Part shown: piece after piece, positions 6,625 through 14,457 of the stretch
Layout: every line of letters starts with the position of its first letter
How positions within the stretch are numbered: the first letter of the stretch is position 1
DNA from: Acidobacteriota bacterium
GTDB lineage: Bacteria > Acidobacteriota > Terriglobia > Bryobacterales > Bryobacteraceae
Assembly (NCBI GenBank): GCA_025352795.1
Contig: JANXSF010000058.1
Span: 1 to 37,905, forward strand
Length of the DNA stretch: 37,905 bases
Direction: 5' to 3'
Translations under genes and position numbers: made by a program
The notes under the pieces: generated by a model
Databases searched by the model: none
The model's input: only the letters and a program-made list of their open reading frames with translations
What the model was told of the DNA's origin: nothing

Positions 6625-8415
6625 TTATTCGCCTTTGGCCAGCGATTTGCCGACAGATGAGGAGTAGAGGGCCATATCGCCCCAGACGCAATTTACAGCA
6701 GCGGGACTGCTATCGCCCCAAACCACGTTGTCGCCCCACACGACGTTATCACCCCAAACCACATTGTCGCCTTTGATGTTGTCGCCCCACACCACGTTGT
6801 TTGGAAGTGTTGAATCTCCCCAAACAACATTCGTGCCTCTTAGAATGCTCACCCGACCAGTGATGGGATCAATGGTGGCGGTTGGGGATTGTGCGGAAAG
6901 GTTGCTGGTGTAGTTATCATTCAGCGCCGCATAGACATCCAGATAGCCAGCACCTACGGTGAACAGATCGCTTCTAACAATGTAGGTAACGTTGGTGGTG
7001 GGGTCGGTGATGGAAGCCGAATGCACCATGCCACGCCAAGCTGTTTTCATCAGCCGAGTCTTGATTTGATCGGGCGTCAGAAAGTTATTCTGGCTAAGTA
7101 ACAGGATAGCGGCGGCGGAAACTACTGGGGCAGCCATGCTGGTTCCACTCAGTTCCATATAGCTATTAACAGGATCCACCACGTTCATCGGGTTATCTGC
7201 TTTCAACTTTCCGGTGGCAAAGGCGACAATGCGGTTGCCTGGCGCCATGATATCGGGCTTCACAACGTGATCAATCGCCGATGGCCCTTTGGAGCTGTAG
7301 CTGGCCGGAATATCATCAGTGCGCAGGTCTGTACCGCGAGGATTGCCCGCTCCAACGGTGATCACATATGGATCGTTACCTGGGGAATTGATGGTGCCAT
7401 AGCCTTTGTTAATACCATTGTCGAAGCGGCCATCATTGCCAGCGGCGACAACTACTGTAATGCCCGCCTTCCAGACTGCTTCCACCGCTTTGCATAACGG
7501 ATCTAACTTATAGCTTTCAAATACTGGACGTCCTAACGAAAGATTCACCACTCTTATTTTTAAGTTGTTGATGGGATCAGCCTGATTTGTCAGAATCCAT
7601 TGCAATGCCGCGATTACACTGCTTTCCTTGCCCGAGCCGTAGTCATCCAAAACTCGAAGATTTACTATATCAGCGTTGGGAGCAACGCCACGATATTTTG
7701 ACGTGGTGAGGTTGGTGGTTTCCCCAGCACCGGCAATTATTGATGCGACGTGGGTGCCATGGCCAAAACCGTCATACGTGGATAAATAGGAACCTCCGGA
7801 AGCAATGGTTGCAGTAGCGATAGCTCCGCTCAGCGCCCCAACAGAACCATCTATTGGAGGGGGCAAACCGTTGGTCGTGTTTCTGATCAGAGTGTTTGGG
7901 AGGAACGACTTGGCAAACACGATCCGCGAAGTGGAACCGGTGGCAAATGCCTGGTTTGTGATCATTCCGCTATCAATCACTGCTACCCGAATCCCTAAGC
8001 CATCCAATCGCTGCTTGGTCCAATTGATTTCCGATTGTGATGCGGCGCGAGCTTTGTTCATCCTGGAGACCACATCGCGATCTGGCGTGACGTATTCCAC
8101 ATCAGGTGAACTGGCCAGCAATGCTACTTCCGAAAATGGCACCCGCACCACAGCACTCTGAATCATGGAAAGTTCACTTTGCACGTGGGCCCGACGGCTC
8201 ATCCGTGAGGAACGAACCATGTTGTTCCTCAGGCCAGTGGAACTCTTAAAGCGGACAATCAGGTCGATTTCGTCATCAGCGTGGCTGGCGTCCTGGGATA
8301 CCATCGCCTGCACCAAATCAGGCGAGATCTTGGGACTTAAGTCCTCTGTTGTTTGAGCGAACAGGTTTAAGGAGAGGATCGGGACCAGAAACCATTTCGA
8401 GTAATTGCGAATCAT
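6625..8415 (-). CDS. Secreted S8 (subtilisin) serine peptidase with VWGD-repeat tail
   Basis: The 596-residue preproprotein has a signal peptide (LVPILSLNLFAQ), an inhibitor-like propeptide (about 45-115; IDLIVRFKSSTG..VEYVTPDRDV) and a subtilisin domain. The catalytic triad is Asp148 (AVIDSG), His219 (GHGTHVA) and Ser426 (GTSMAAP), with oxyanion Asn327 (AAGNDG). The domain ends with the usual helix DQIKTRLMKTA. Residues 529-580 hold six copies of N-[VC]-V-W-G-D-[NSM], three of them directly tandem. As far as I recall, similar VWGD tails occur on other acidobacterial S8 peptidases and their role is unknown. The ATG at 8413-8415 lacks a strong ribosome site. Start of a minus-strand unit continuing into the M28 gene. 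Confidence 0.93.
   Translation of the reverse strand: MIRNYSKWFLVPILSLNLFAQTTEDLSPKISPDLVQAMVSQDASHADDEIDLIVRFKSSTGLRNNMVRSSRMSRRAHVQSELSMIQSAVVRVPFSEVALLASSPDVEYVTPDRDVVSRMNKARAASQSEINWTKQRLDGLGIRVAVIDSGMITNQAFATGSTSRIVFAKSFLPNTLIRNTTNGLPPPIDGSVGALSGAIATATIASGGSYLSTYDGFGHGTHVASIIAGAGETTNLTTSKYRGVAPNADIVNLRVLDDYGSGKESSVIAALQWILTNQADPINNLKIRVVNLSLGRPVFESYKLDPLCKAVEAVWKAGITVVVAAGNDGRFDNGINKGYGTINSPGNDPYVITVGAGNPRGTDLRTDDIPASYSSKGPSAIDHVVKPDIMAPGNRIVAFATGKLKADNPMNVVDPVNSYMELSGTSMAAPVVSAAAILLLSQNNFLTPDQIKTRLMKTAWRGMVHSASITDPTTNVTYIVRSDLFTVGAGYLDVYAALNDNYTSNLSAQSPTATIDPITGRVSILRGTNVVWGDSTLPNNVVWGDNIKGDNVVWGDNVVWGDNVVWGDSSPAAVNCVWGDMALYSSSVGKSLAKGE
6676..6831 (-). repeat. Coding tandem repeat of the NVVWGD heptad
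   Basis: At DNA level the 21-base unit reads, on the + strand, as variants of GTCGCCCCACACCACGTT. Six coding copies occur, the central three directly adjacent with little divergence, which suggests recent copy-number change by slippage or recombination. Confidence 0.8.
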
Positions 8416-8574
8416 GCTTCATCTAGAGCAGGTGCTTCGCCAAACGCTATACTGAAGAAAACAAATAACGTACTAGGTATGATTAGGACAAGATGTCAAC
8501 CGCCGATAGGACTGATTGGCTATTGGCAGGGAGGCCAATTGGGTCTAGATGTCTAGGCCCGGACAGTTGCGGTA

Positions 8575-11500
8575 CTAAAACAACGGATCAAATTGAGCAG
8601 ACGACCCGTCTGTGATCCAGGGATCCAGTTGGGCGACATCTTTCAATTGCTGCCCTCTGCTGCGCGGGACTTCGACAAACTGGCAGTGCATTTCTTCCAG
8701 CGCCGTCATATCACCCCACAGCCTTTCAAACTGAGCCACCGGGAACACATCTTCCTGCCCACGACCCCAACGTTTTTTCACATCCTTGATAGTGATGTAG
8801 GTAGGCATGCGCTGGGCCGTACGGCGCACCGCTTGATCCACTTTGAGCTGATCGGAAAGACAATCGCGGGTTAAGCCGAACACTTTTAATAACGCATCAA
8901 TCGTAATCCAATACGTGCCGGTGTTGTAGTAGCTCAAGCTGGATTCAATTTGCTCAGAGGGCAGACTTAACCCTTCTACCAGCCTTGGACGACCGTTGAC
9001 ACGGGCCAAGCCACCGCCGTGATCGTCAAGTTGACGGCCAATTACTTCCACAGTCATAGCTGCGCCGCTGGCGATGTGGGCACCCAACAATATGGGGTCC
9101 ACAGTTGCCCCCAGCGTATCGACATTGTGCAGCAGCAAGTACTGCAACTTGTTATTGGATTCGTGAAGAAGCTGTCGCAGGCCACCATTGCGCAGCAGGT
9201 TGGGAAGCTCATACCAATGGCCCACGGGGTGAATGCATTGGGAGGGCAGATTATCGGTGTAATCGGTGGTCTCACCTGCTTGTTGCACCCATTTGAGCAA
9301 GCTGGCGCGGCCACTATCGCGCACCTTTTGTTTCTGTTCATCCAACTGCTGTTGGGGCATAACTTCCCACAGATAATGCAGATCTGAGGACTTGGGAATC
9401 ATCCGCAAACCAATGCTACGGCCTGGGGAAATGTGTATGTCCAGGTGTTGGAACTGGGGCTCTAATGTCGCGGCAAATTGGGTGATGGGTCTGCCAGTAA
9501 GGTGGCTGGTGGTGACCACCAGAGGCAGATGTGTGGCGAATTGTTTTTGTGCCCAATTGGTTTTCGCCAAATGGATTTCCAGGAAGTTCCTATAGCGCTG
9601 GCCCACTTTATGAAATGGATGCAAGGCCTTGACAACGCCAGCGCCTTTGGTCCAACGGCTGCCCACGCCGCCCGCCATGGTGATGATGGCCAGACGCCCT
9701 TCGGTGAGTGCCTGTTTGCCCACAGAATCCTGATGGATATCCATTTGAGACACATCGTCCGGTTTCACATCTTCAATCAAAGTATTGGCGGGCAGACGGT
9801 TTTGGGCCAGGCCCAACAAGCCGTGATAGTAATCGGAACGTAACTGTTCATGAGCTGCTGGGTCAAAGCCATTAGCATTCAGCAAGCTGATCAGTTTTTG
9901 CCCCGACGCAGTAGCACTTTCTACTTCACGGGCAGGCAGCAACTGGTCAAACAGAGCTTGCATATGTTCGGCGAAAGCAATGGGGAAGCGAGCCAGTTCC
10001 CGACGACGCTCTGGGGTTAAGTCTTTGGTTTGTCGACGAAGGTCGGCTGGGGTACGAAACAGATAGTAGGGGGCGCTCAGCAATGCGTCATCACCCTGCT
10101 TCAATTGCGCAGTAGTACCGCTTTCATTGATGGCGAAGTTGTACACTACCGGTTCAATGGCGAATGGGAAATATTCTTCCATACGATGTTTGGTATCGCT
10201 GAGAATGCCGGGCATGGCTGCTGAGGCTTGCGGGCGAATTTCCGGATTGAATAAGAAACCCATGCCGCCGCCGCTCATTCCACCAAGCATCCAGAAGCCC
10301 CAAAAGTTTTCGCCAAACTGCAGACGGCAGGCATCAATCAATGCCTTGGTGTAAGCGTTGCCTGCCCAGGGAATGATGGTTTGAATGGGACCATTGAAAT
10401 TCATTTCGGTGAAGCGGCCTAGCTGCTGAATGTCGCCAGTCTTCAAATGCTCTACTAATTGATCGAACAGATGCCCTGCTTCTTTACGGGCATCCCATTC
10501 CTTGCCGCTGCGCAAAAGATAGCGCTCGGTGCACATTTCAAGAACTGGACCCACATCCTGGCTCATGCCACCGTGGACTAAAATTAGCGAAGCTTCCAGA
10601 CTTCGACGCGCTGCCAGCGGAACATCTTCGGTTGTTAGAATGATGTGGTTCGGCAACAAGCAGCCGTTGCTGATGCCAAACTCCTGAGTCCCTTCGGTGG
10701 CCTGCACTGCTTGAATTAATTTAATGCCCGGCCAGACTCCACCGGAATCCTGCCAGCCACCGCCTGATCCTCCTAACCATTCGCCGAGGATGGCCCGGGC
10801 GGCTACCTGCCTGCGATCTGTTTCGGCCAGCGGACCAGTGAGCGTGCGGATTTGCTGAGTGGCCCGCATACACAATGAAATGAGGCATGCCAGCAAATTG
10901 GTGCTGACGGCGAAGCGACTGCCTTTGGGAATATCATTGACCTGGCTGACCAGTTCCAATCCGCAGTCGGCACGACCGGTGAGACACGTCAAAATGCGGC
11001 TGAGCGATTGGCCGCTGCCTTCAAGTCCCGCTGGAATTAATCCACTGGCAATGACAGCGGCCTTCAGAAGCCCTAAATAGTCCGCGCCGAAATCGAAAAC
11101 CTCGTCCAGTGATGTGATGTCCACCTGAGCGGCCAGATCGACACTCACCAATCGTAGAACTGGTTCATCGATTATCCGAAAAAAGCCTTCCACCGGAGGT
11201 CGAGTTGGCTGCCCACTTCCATGAATGGAAAGATCTACGGAAATATTCAGCACACGAGCCCCTTCCGGGTAGTCCATTGCCAGAAAGAAAATGTCGCTCC
11301 AAGCTGAATGGCTAAGGTCCATTCGCACTGGCGTGGTTTCGTGCAGAACAGGAAACGGTGGACCCTGGTGGAGAGTTGGATGCAATCGCAGGGGATATTC
11401 ATCGACGTGCCCGGCGCGGAACATCCATTGGTTTCCTGGAAACTGTCGCACACTTTGACGCACTTGATCGGCCAGAGTTTCGAATGCTAATCCGCGGTAA

Positions 11501-11859
11501 GCGGCAGCTAGCGCGCTGCAAAGAGCGGGGCTGGAACCAGCTTCCTGCTGCATGGCCAACAGTTCCAGTAACGCTTGTTCAAAGCTGCGCGCTCGGATGT
11601 GCTCAATGGCGCGATAGGGGACCAAGGCTCTGCCCTGCACGGCTGGCCCAATGTGGAAACGGTGCATGGCCGATAAGAAGATCAGCGCCCGAACCTTTTC
11701 ATAAAGGCTGCCTGTTTGACGGCGGAAAGTTTCTAACTCGCTGGCAGCCGTTTGCCAATCGTCCAGATTTTTACCGCGTCCCCAGTAATCCAGCGGATAA
11801 TCGCGTTCTGGAGGATTACCGGTGATTAACTCGACTATGCTCATTGTGCCGCCGGTCAT
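8575..11859 (-). CDS. GHMP-type sugar kinase fused to UDPGP-type uridylyltransferase
   Basis: The 1094-residue protein joins two enzymes. Residues 180-590 look like a GHMP sugar kinase related to L-fucokinase: PKGSRFAVSTNL (311-322) stands where the phosphate-binding loop should be, GSGGGWQDSGG (364-374) matches the fucokinase GGGWQDQ motif, and GGMSGGGMGF (526-535) matches the third GHMP motif. Residues 720-1090 resemble eukaryote-type UDP-glucose pyrophosphorylase (UDPGP): MAGGVGSRWTKGAGVVKAL (728-746), NVDTLGATVDP (912-922), GRPRLVEGLSLP (956-967) and YYNTGTYWI (977-985, like FNTNNLWI). The inferred job is sugar to sugar-1-phosphate to NDP-sugar in one polypeptide. The order is opposite to FKP, whose pyrophosphorylase is N-terminal. 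The ATG overlaps the upstream stop (ATGA, 11856-11859); a second ATG lies five codons in. Sugar and nucleotide are unknown. Confidence 0.75.
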   Translation of the reverse strand: MTGGTMSIVELITGNPPERDYPLDYWGRGKNLDDWQTAASELETFRRQTGSLYEKVRALIFLSAMHRFHIGPAVQGRALVPYRAIEHIRARSFEQALLELLAMQQEAGSSPALCSALAAAYRGLAFETLADQVRQSVRQFPGNQWMFRAGHVDEYPLRLHPTLHQGPPFPVLHETTPVRMDLSHSAWSDIFFLAMDYPEGARVLNISVDLSIHGSGQPTRPPVEGFFRIIDEPVLRLVSVDLAAQVDITSLDEVFDFGADYLGLLKAAVIASGLIPAGLEGSGQSLSRILTCLTGRADCGLELVSQVNDIPKGSRFAVSTNLLACLISLCMRATQQIRTLTGPLAETDRRQVAARAILGEWLGGSGGGWQDSGGVWPGIKLIQAVQATEGTQEFGISNGCLLPNHIILTTEDVPLAARRSLEASLILVHGGMSQDVGPVLEMCTERYLLRSGKEWDARKEAGHLFDQLVEHLKTGDIQQLGRFTEMNFNGPIQTIIPWAGNAYTKALIDACRLQFGENFWGFWMLGGMSGGGMGFLFNPEIRPQASAAMPGILSDTKHRMEEYFPFAIEPVVYNFAINESGTTAQLKQGDDALLSAPYYLFRTPADLRRQTKDLTPERRRELARFPIAFAEHMQALFDQLLPAREVESATASGQKLISLLNANGFDPAAHEQLRSDYYHGLLGLAQNRLPANTLIEDVKPDDVSQMDIHQDSVGKQALTEGRLAIITMAGGVGSRWTKGAGVVKALHPFHKVGQRYRNFLEIHLAKTNWAQKQFATHLPLVVTTSHLTGRPITQFAATLEPQFQHLDIHISPGRSIGLRMIPKSSDLHYLWEVMPQQQLDEQKQKVRDSGRASLLKWVQQAGETTDYTDNLPSQCIHPVGHWYELPNLLRNGGLRQLLHESNNKLQYLLLHNVDTLGATVDPILLGAHIASGAAMTVEVIGRQLDDHGGGLARVNGRPRLVEGLSLPSEQIESSLSYYNTGTYWITIDALLKVFGLTRDCLSDQLKVDQAVRRTAQRMPTYITIKDVKKRWGRGQEDVFPVAQFERLWGDMTALEEMHCQFVEVPRSRGQQLKDVAQLDPWITDGSSAQFDPLF

Positions 11860-12716
11860 CGGGCCGCCAATTCCAAAAGCATGGAGAGGACTTCTTCGCG
11901 GTCTGGACCTCCCAATCCTAAGGCCAATTGCGCTTGCAATAGACCATATTTACTGCCAACATCAATGCGACTTCCGGGCAGGACGGCGGCCAGATATCGT
12001 TCCCGTTTGGCGAGGATGGCCAGAGCCTGAGAGAAGCTGGAAACGGGATGTCCGGTTGAAAATAGTTCGGTCAGTATACCCATAACAGCCGGTGTGAAAA
12101 TGTGCATCCCAAAGAAGCAGAGGTATTGACCCTGGCGCAATCCTGGGGCCCAAAGTTCGCGTTCCGCCTCAGTGGGGGTGGGTTTTTCCATCACCTTTTC
12201 TATCTGGTAGAGTTTGGTTGGACCTTCCGTTGAAACGGCCTTGCCGCCCACTGCGCCAAAGTATGGCAACAGTGATTCGCGGGTTGGTTGCACAGCGCTG
12301 ATGCTACAGGAATGTTGCTGATAGATACTGACCAGCGATTCGACCAATGTCCTGGCCGGTTGCTTATTTCGTTGACCACCCGACTGGTTTCCAGCGAGAT
12401 AGAAATGATCTCCCACCATGTGTAGAAACGGTTGATTGCCGACGAATTCGCGAGCCTCAAAAATGGCGTGGGCATAGCCTTGGGGATGATTTTGTTCAAT
12501 CAGAACAATGCGCTGCCCCGATTCATTGAGCAGCGGACGGTAGGCTTCACTGGCACCGGCGGGAATAATAAACGCTGTTTCCGTGGCGACACCTTGGACA
12601 AAGTTCAGCAGAAACTCAATCATGCGGGTGCGCTTGCCATCGTGAGTGGTCAGAGTTTGATCAAGAATGTGGCGCTGCCCTGGGGCGGCAGCGGTGATGA
12701 CCGCTTTCAGTTGCAT
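11856..12716 (-). CDS. GalU-like nucleotidyltransferase with altered signature motif
   Basis: The 286-residue product has the Rossmann-like fold of sugar-1-phosphate nucleotidyltransferases and aligns by eye with GalU: NHPQGYAHAIFEAREFVGNQPFLHMVGDHF (75-104) corresponds to GalU's G-L-G-H-A...G-D-E-P-F...L-G-D, keeping the metal aspartate. GSRIDVGSKYGLLQAQLALGL near the C-terminus corresponds to GalU's D-x-G-x-K-x-G-Y-L-x-A motif. The normally invariant G-x-G-T-R nucleotide loop is instead AAAPGQRHILDQTL (9-22), so activity or substrate is probably altered. GGAG six bases before the ATG supports the start. It is translationally coupled to the kinase-uridylyltransferase gene by an ATGA overlap, which suggests one pathway or complex. 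Confidence 0.7.
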   Translation of the reverse strand: MQLKAVITAAAPGQRHILDQTLTTHDGKRTRMIEFLLNFVQGVATETAFIIPAGASEAYRPLLNESGQRIVLIEQNHPQGYAHAIFEAREFVGNQPFLHMVGDHFYLAGNQSGGQRNKQPARTLVESLVSIYQQHSCSISAVQPTRESLLPYFGAVGGKAVSTEGPTKLYQIEKVMEKPTPTEAERELWAPGLRQGQYLCFFGMHIFTPAVMGILTELFSTGHPVSSFSQALAILAKRERYLAAVLPGSRIDVGSKYGLLQAQLALGLGGPDREEVLSMLLELAAR

Positions 12717-12725
12717 GGTTCTCCA

Positions 12726-12893
12726 CTAGCCAGTTTTTGTTTTGTCTAACGGTACGTCGCAGGAGCAGCAATCACTGCACCGTTTGCATTTATCGCAACG
12801 ATGAAGGCCGCAGGCGTCCTTGGTGCACCAGATACAAATTTCCATTGACACTTCTTCGCAAATACTGCAACGGAAAGAAATTGGACCGCTCAC
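12726..12893 (-). CDS. Cys-rich zinc-finger-like miniprotein
   Basis: A 55-residue protein with 11 Cys and one His in about 40 residues: C-x2-C-x8-C-x2-C-x4-C-x2-H-x-C-x2-C-x2-C-x2-C-C-x-C. The spacing recalls B-box/RING-like or double zinc-ribbon modules that bind two or three metals. I placed the start at the GTG of 12891-12893: its last two bases plus the next base form the stop of the preceding gene (GTGA overlap), and AAGGAG lies upstream. A longer ORF would begin inside that gene at 12947. It ends nine bases before the GalU-like gene. No function can be assigned; adaptor or regulatory roles are possible. It is cytoplasmic, as no signal peptide is seen. Confidence 0.6.
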   Translation of the reverse strand: MSGPISFRCSICEEVSMEICIWCTKDACGLHRCDKCKRCSDCCSCDVPLDKTKTG

Positions 12894-13471
12894 TTGGTAA
12901 TTTTCTCCTTGGGTTTTGCCTGTCCACGAGCAATGGAAGACCGGCATTGCTGGGCCTCCTTCGACATTACAGACATTTCGGTTTCCCGATAGTTGGCCAA
13001 GTCCAGAATATATTGCTGGAGTTGTGTGCGGGCGCTGGCGTTTTCTGAAACGGCGGTAACCAAAAGATCAGCCAATGCGGGGTTTTGATATTTGCGGACA
13101 CCTTGTTCCAGAGATCCGATCTGAGTTTCCAGCCACTGCACGCGCAGGTAGGTATCGAGTGCGGCGGACAACTTCTGCGGATCGGTAGAGAATTGCTTCG
13201 CTGAGATGGATATGTAGCGGACCCCTGTCTGGATACTTTGGAGCTGACGGGTATAGGCTTCCGGTGCACCTTTTTTAATCCATTCCTGGGGATTGATTTG
13301 GGTGAGGACGGGGTTCAGACGCTGGGTGGAATCGACTACAGATTGGGCCAATTGACGGGATTCCCATTCTGGTGGAAGCCCTTGCTGGGCAAAGATGGCA
13401 GGGGCAAAGGCGACCAGGCAAAACAGGCCTAGGGTTTTATTCAGGATCAAGTGATGTTTAGTTCTCGCCAC
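12890..13471 (-). CDS. Hypothetical exported helical protein
   Basis: A 193-residue protein with a signal peptide (LGLFCLVAFAPAIFAQQ). The mature part is largely helical (RQLAQSVVDSTQRLNPVLTQI, LSAALDTYLRVQWLETQIGSLEQGV, ARTQLQQYILDLANYRETEMSVM) with a lysine-rich tail (GQAKPKEKITK). I recognise no named family. It lies 21 bases downstream of the FecR-domain gene, and its stop overlaps the start of the Cys-rich miniprotein, so it belongs to the five-gene operon ending with the kinase-uridylyltransferase. A periplasmic location fits the FecR-domain neighbour better than the cytoplasmic enzymes downstream. Confidence 0.6.
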   Translation of the reverse strand: MARTKHHLILNKTLGLFCLVAFAPAIFAQQGLPPEWESRQLAQSVVDSTQRLNPVLTQINPQEWIKKGAPEAYTRQLQSIQTGVRYISISAKQFSTDPQKLSAALDTYLRVQWLETQIGSLEQGVRKYQNPALADLLVTAVSENASARTQLQQYILDLANYRETEMSVMSKEAQQCRSSIARGQAKPKEKITK

Positions 13472-13492
13472 ACCAAACAGTTTCGCACGGAG

Positions 13493-14290
13493 TCAGGGTC
13501 CGGGAGGTGGTGGTGCGGGCGGAGGCGGAGGTGGTGGAGCGGGTGGAGTAGGTGTCTTGGTGCCAGTATCGGTAGGTAAGCCGCCGCCATTGCCAGCAGT
13601 TGGGCCACCGCCGGTTGGGGAACCTCCACCGGAAGTGCCACGAGGCATGCGGGAGTACTCAACAGCCAGGCGAGCCATGGCGTTCATCACTTTTTGTGCT
13701 AAACCGCCCTTGTCGATTTGCGCTTTCGCCAGATCCTGATTTTTGTAAACGGTGATGGAATCGCCCCCGTAGAGCGTCTTGCTGGTATGGAAAATGTTGT
13801 GAATCACGTCCACTACGCCTTCTTCTACAGACACTTGGGTTGTATCGTCAGCGGCTTCTACTGCAAAGGTAGTCCCACGAACAGAAATGATGGCGGTGGA
13901 GGTGTTCACCGTATTATTATTCGGCCTGCCACCCATCAATTTCTCAATGTGAACTTTCACTTTGCCCAGATAAAGGTCCAGTAAGTCCTTTGGAGAGCTG
14001 GGGTTAACCCGGAACAGAATACGCGAGTTGGGAAAAACTTCAAACGTTGACCCATCGCTAACCTGGAACTTTCCGTACCCGTCCGGTCCTGTGGTAATCG
14101 TTTGGCGAACCTGTACAAAATCGCCGACATTCAGCGCCCAGGGATTGTTGTCTTTCAAGAAAGATATATTCCCGCTGGCTTCCTTCAGTTGGGCGGCTCG
14201 GTCGGCATACGGGTTGAAAGAAGTGCTTTGGGCACAAACACTCCCAACTGTTAACAACACGAACCCGAATTGGAGGAACCTAAACGACAT
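13493..14290 (-). CDS. Secreted FecR-domain protein with polyproline tail
   Basis: The 265-residue product (counting from the ATG at 14288-14290) has a signal peptide (FGFVLLTVGSVCAQ) and a FecR domain: GDFVQVRQTITTGPDGYGKFQVSDGSTFEVFPNSRI followed by NTSTAIISVRGTTFAVEAADDTTQVSVEEGVVDV. This is a beta-rich periplasmic fold known from iron-dicitrate sensing, but many secreted FecR proteins have no sigma factor partner, and none is near here. The C-terminus is Gly/Pro rich and ends in a run of prolines. I rejected a start 24 codons earlier because the signal peptide then begins too far inside. First gene of the minus-strand operon; divergent from the propeller gene at 14458. Confidence 0.8.
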   Translation of the reverse strand: MSFRFLQFGFVLLTVGSVCAQSTSFNPYADRAAQLKEASGNISFLKDNNPWALNVGDFVQVRQTITTGPDGYGKFQVSDGSTFEVFPNSRILFRVNPSSPKDLLDLYLGKVKVHIEKLMGGRPNNNTVNTSTAIISVRGTTFAVEAADDTTQVSVEEGVVDVIHNIFHTSKTLYGGDSITVYKNQDLAKAQIDKGGLAQKVMNAMARLAVEYSRMPRGTSGGGSPTGGGPTAGNGGGLPTDTGTKTPTPPAPPPPPPPAPPPPGP

Positions 14291-14457
14291 AGCGGACACC
14301 AATAGACTATCGGCCAAATTAACACGAACCAAAAGGTCAGTGTACACGAAATTGCAGAGCAAGTCATGGACCGTTGCCGGATTTTTAGTACGAAATTGAA
14401 AAACCTCAATGTAATATCAACAGGTTCAAGGTCAATCTGCCGATATTACGGGTTAGA

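Noticed and set aside
8470-8499. TTGACA (minus strand, 8494-8499) as the -35 box of the S8 peptidase promoter
   Set aside because: The best hexamers at 16-18 bases spacing (CCTAGT, CTAGTA, TAGTAC) match the -10 consensus poorly.
13493-14290. FecR-domain gene as part of an iron-responsive sigma/anti-sigma system
   Set aside because: No ECF sigma factor or TonB receptor is adjacent; downstream genes concern sugar activation.
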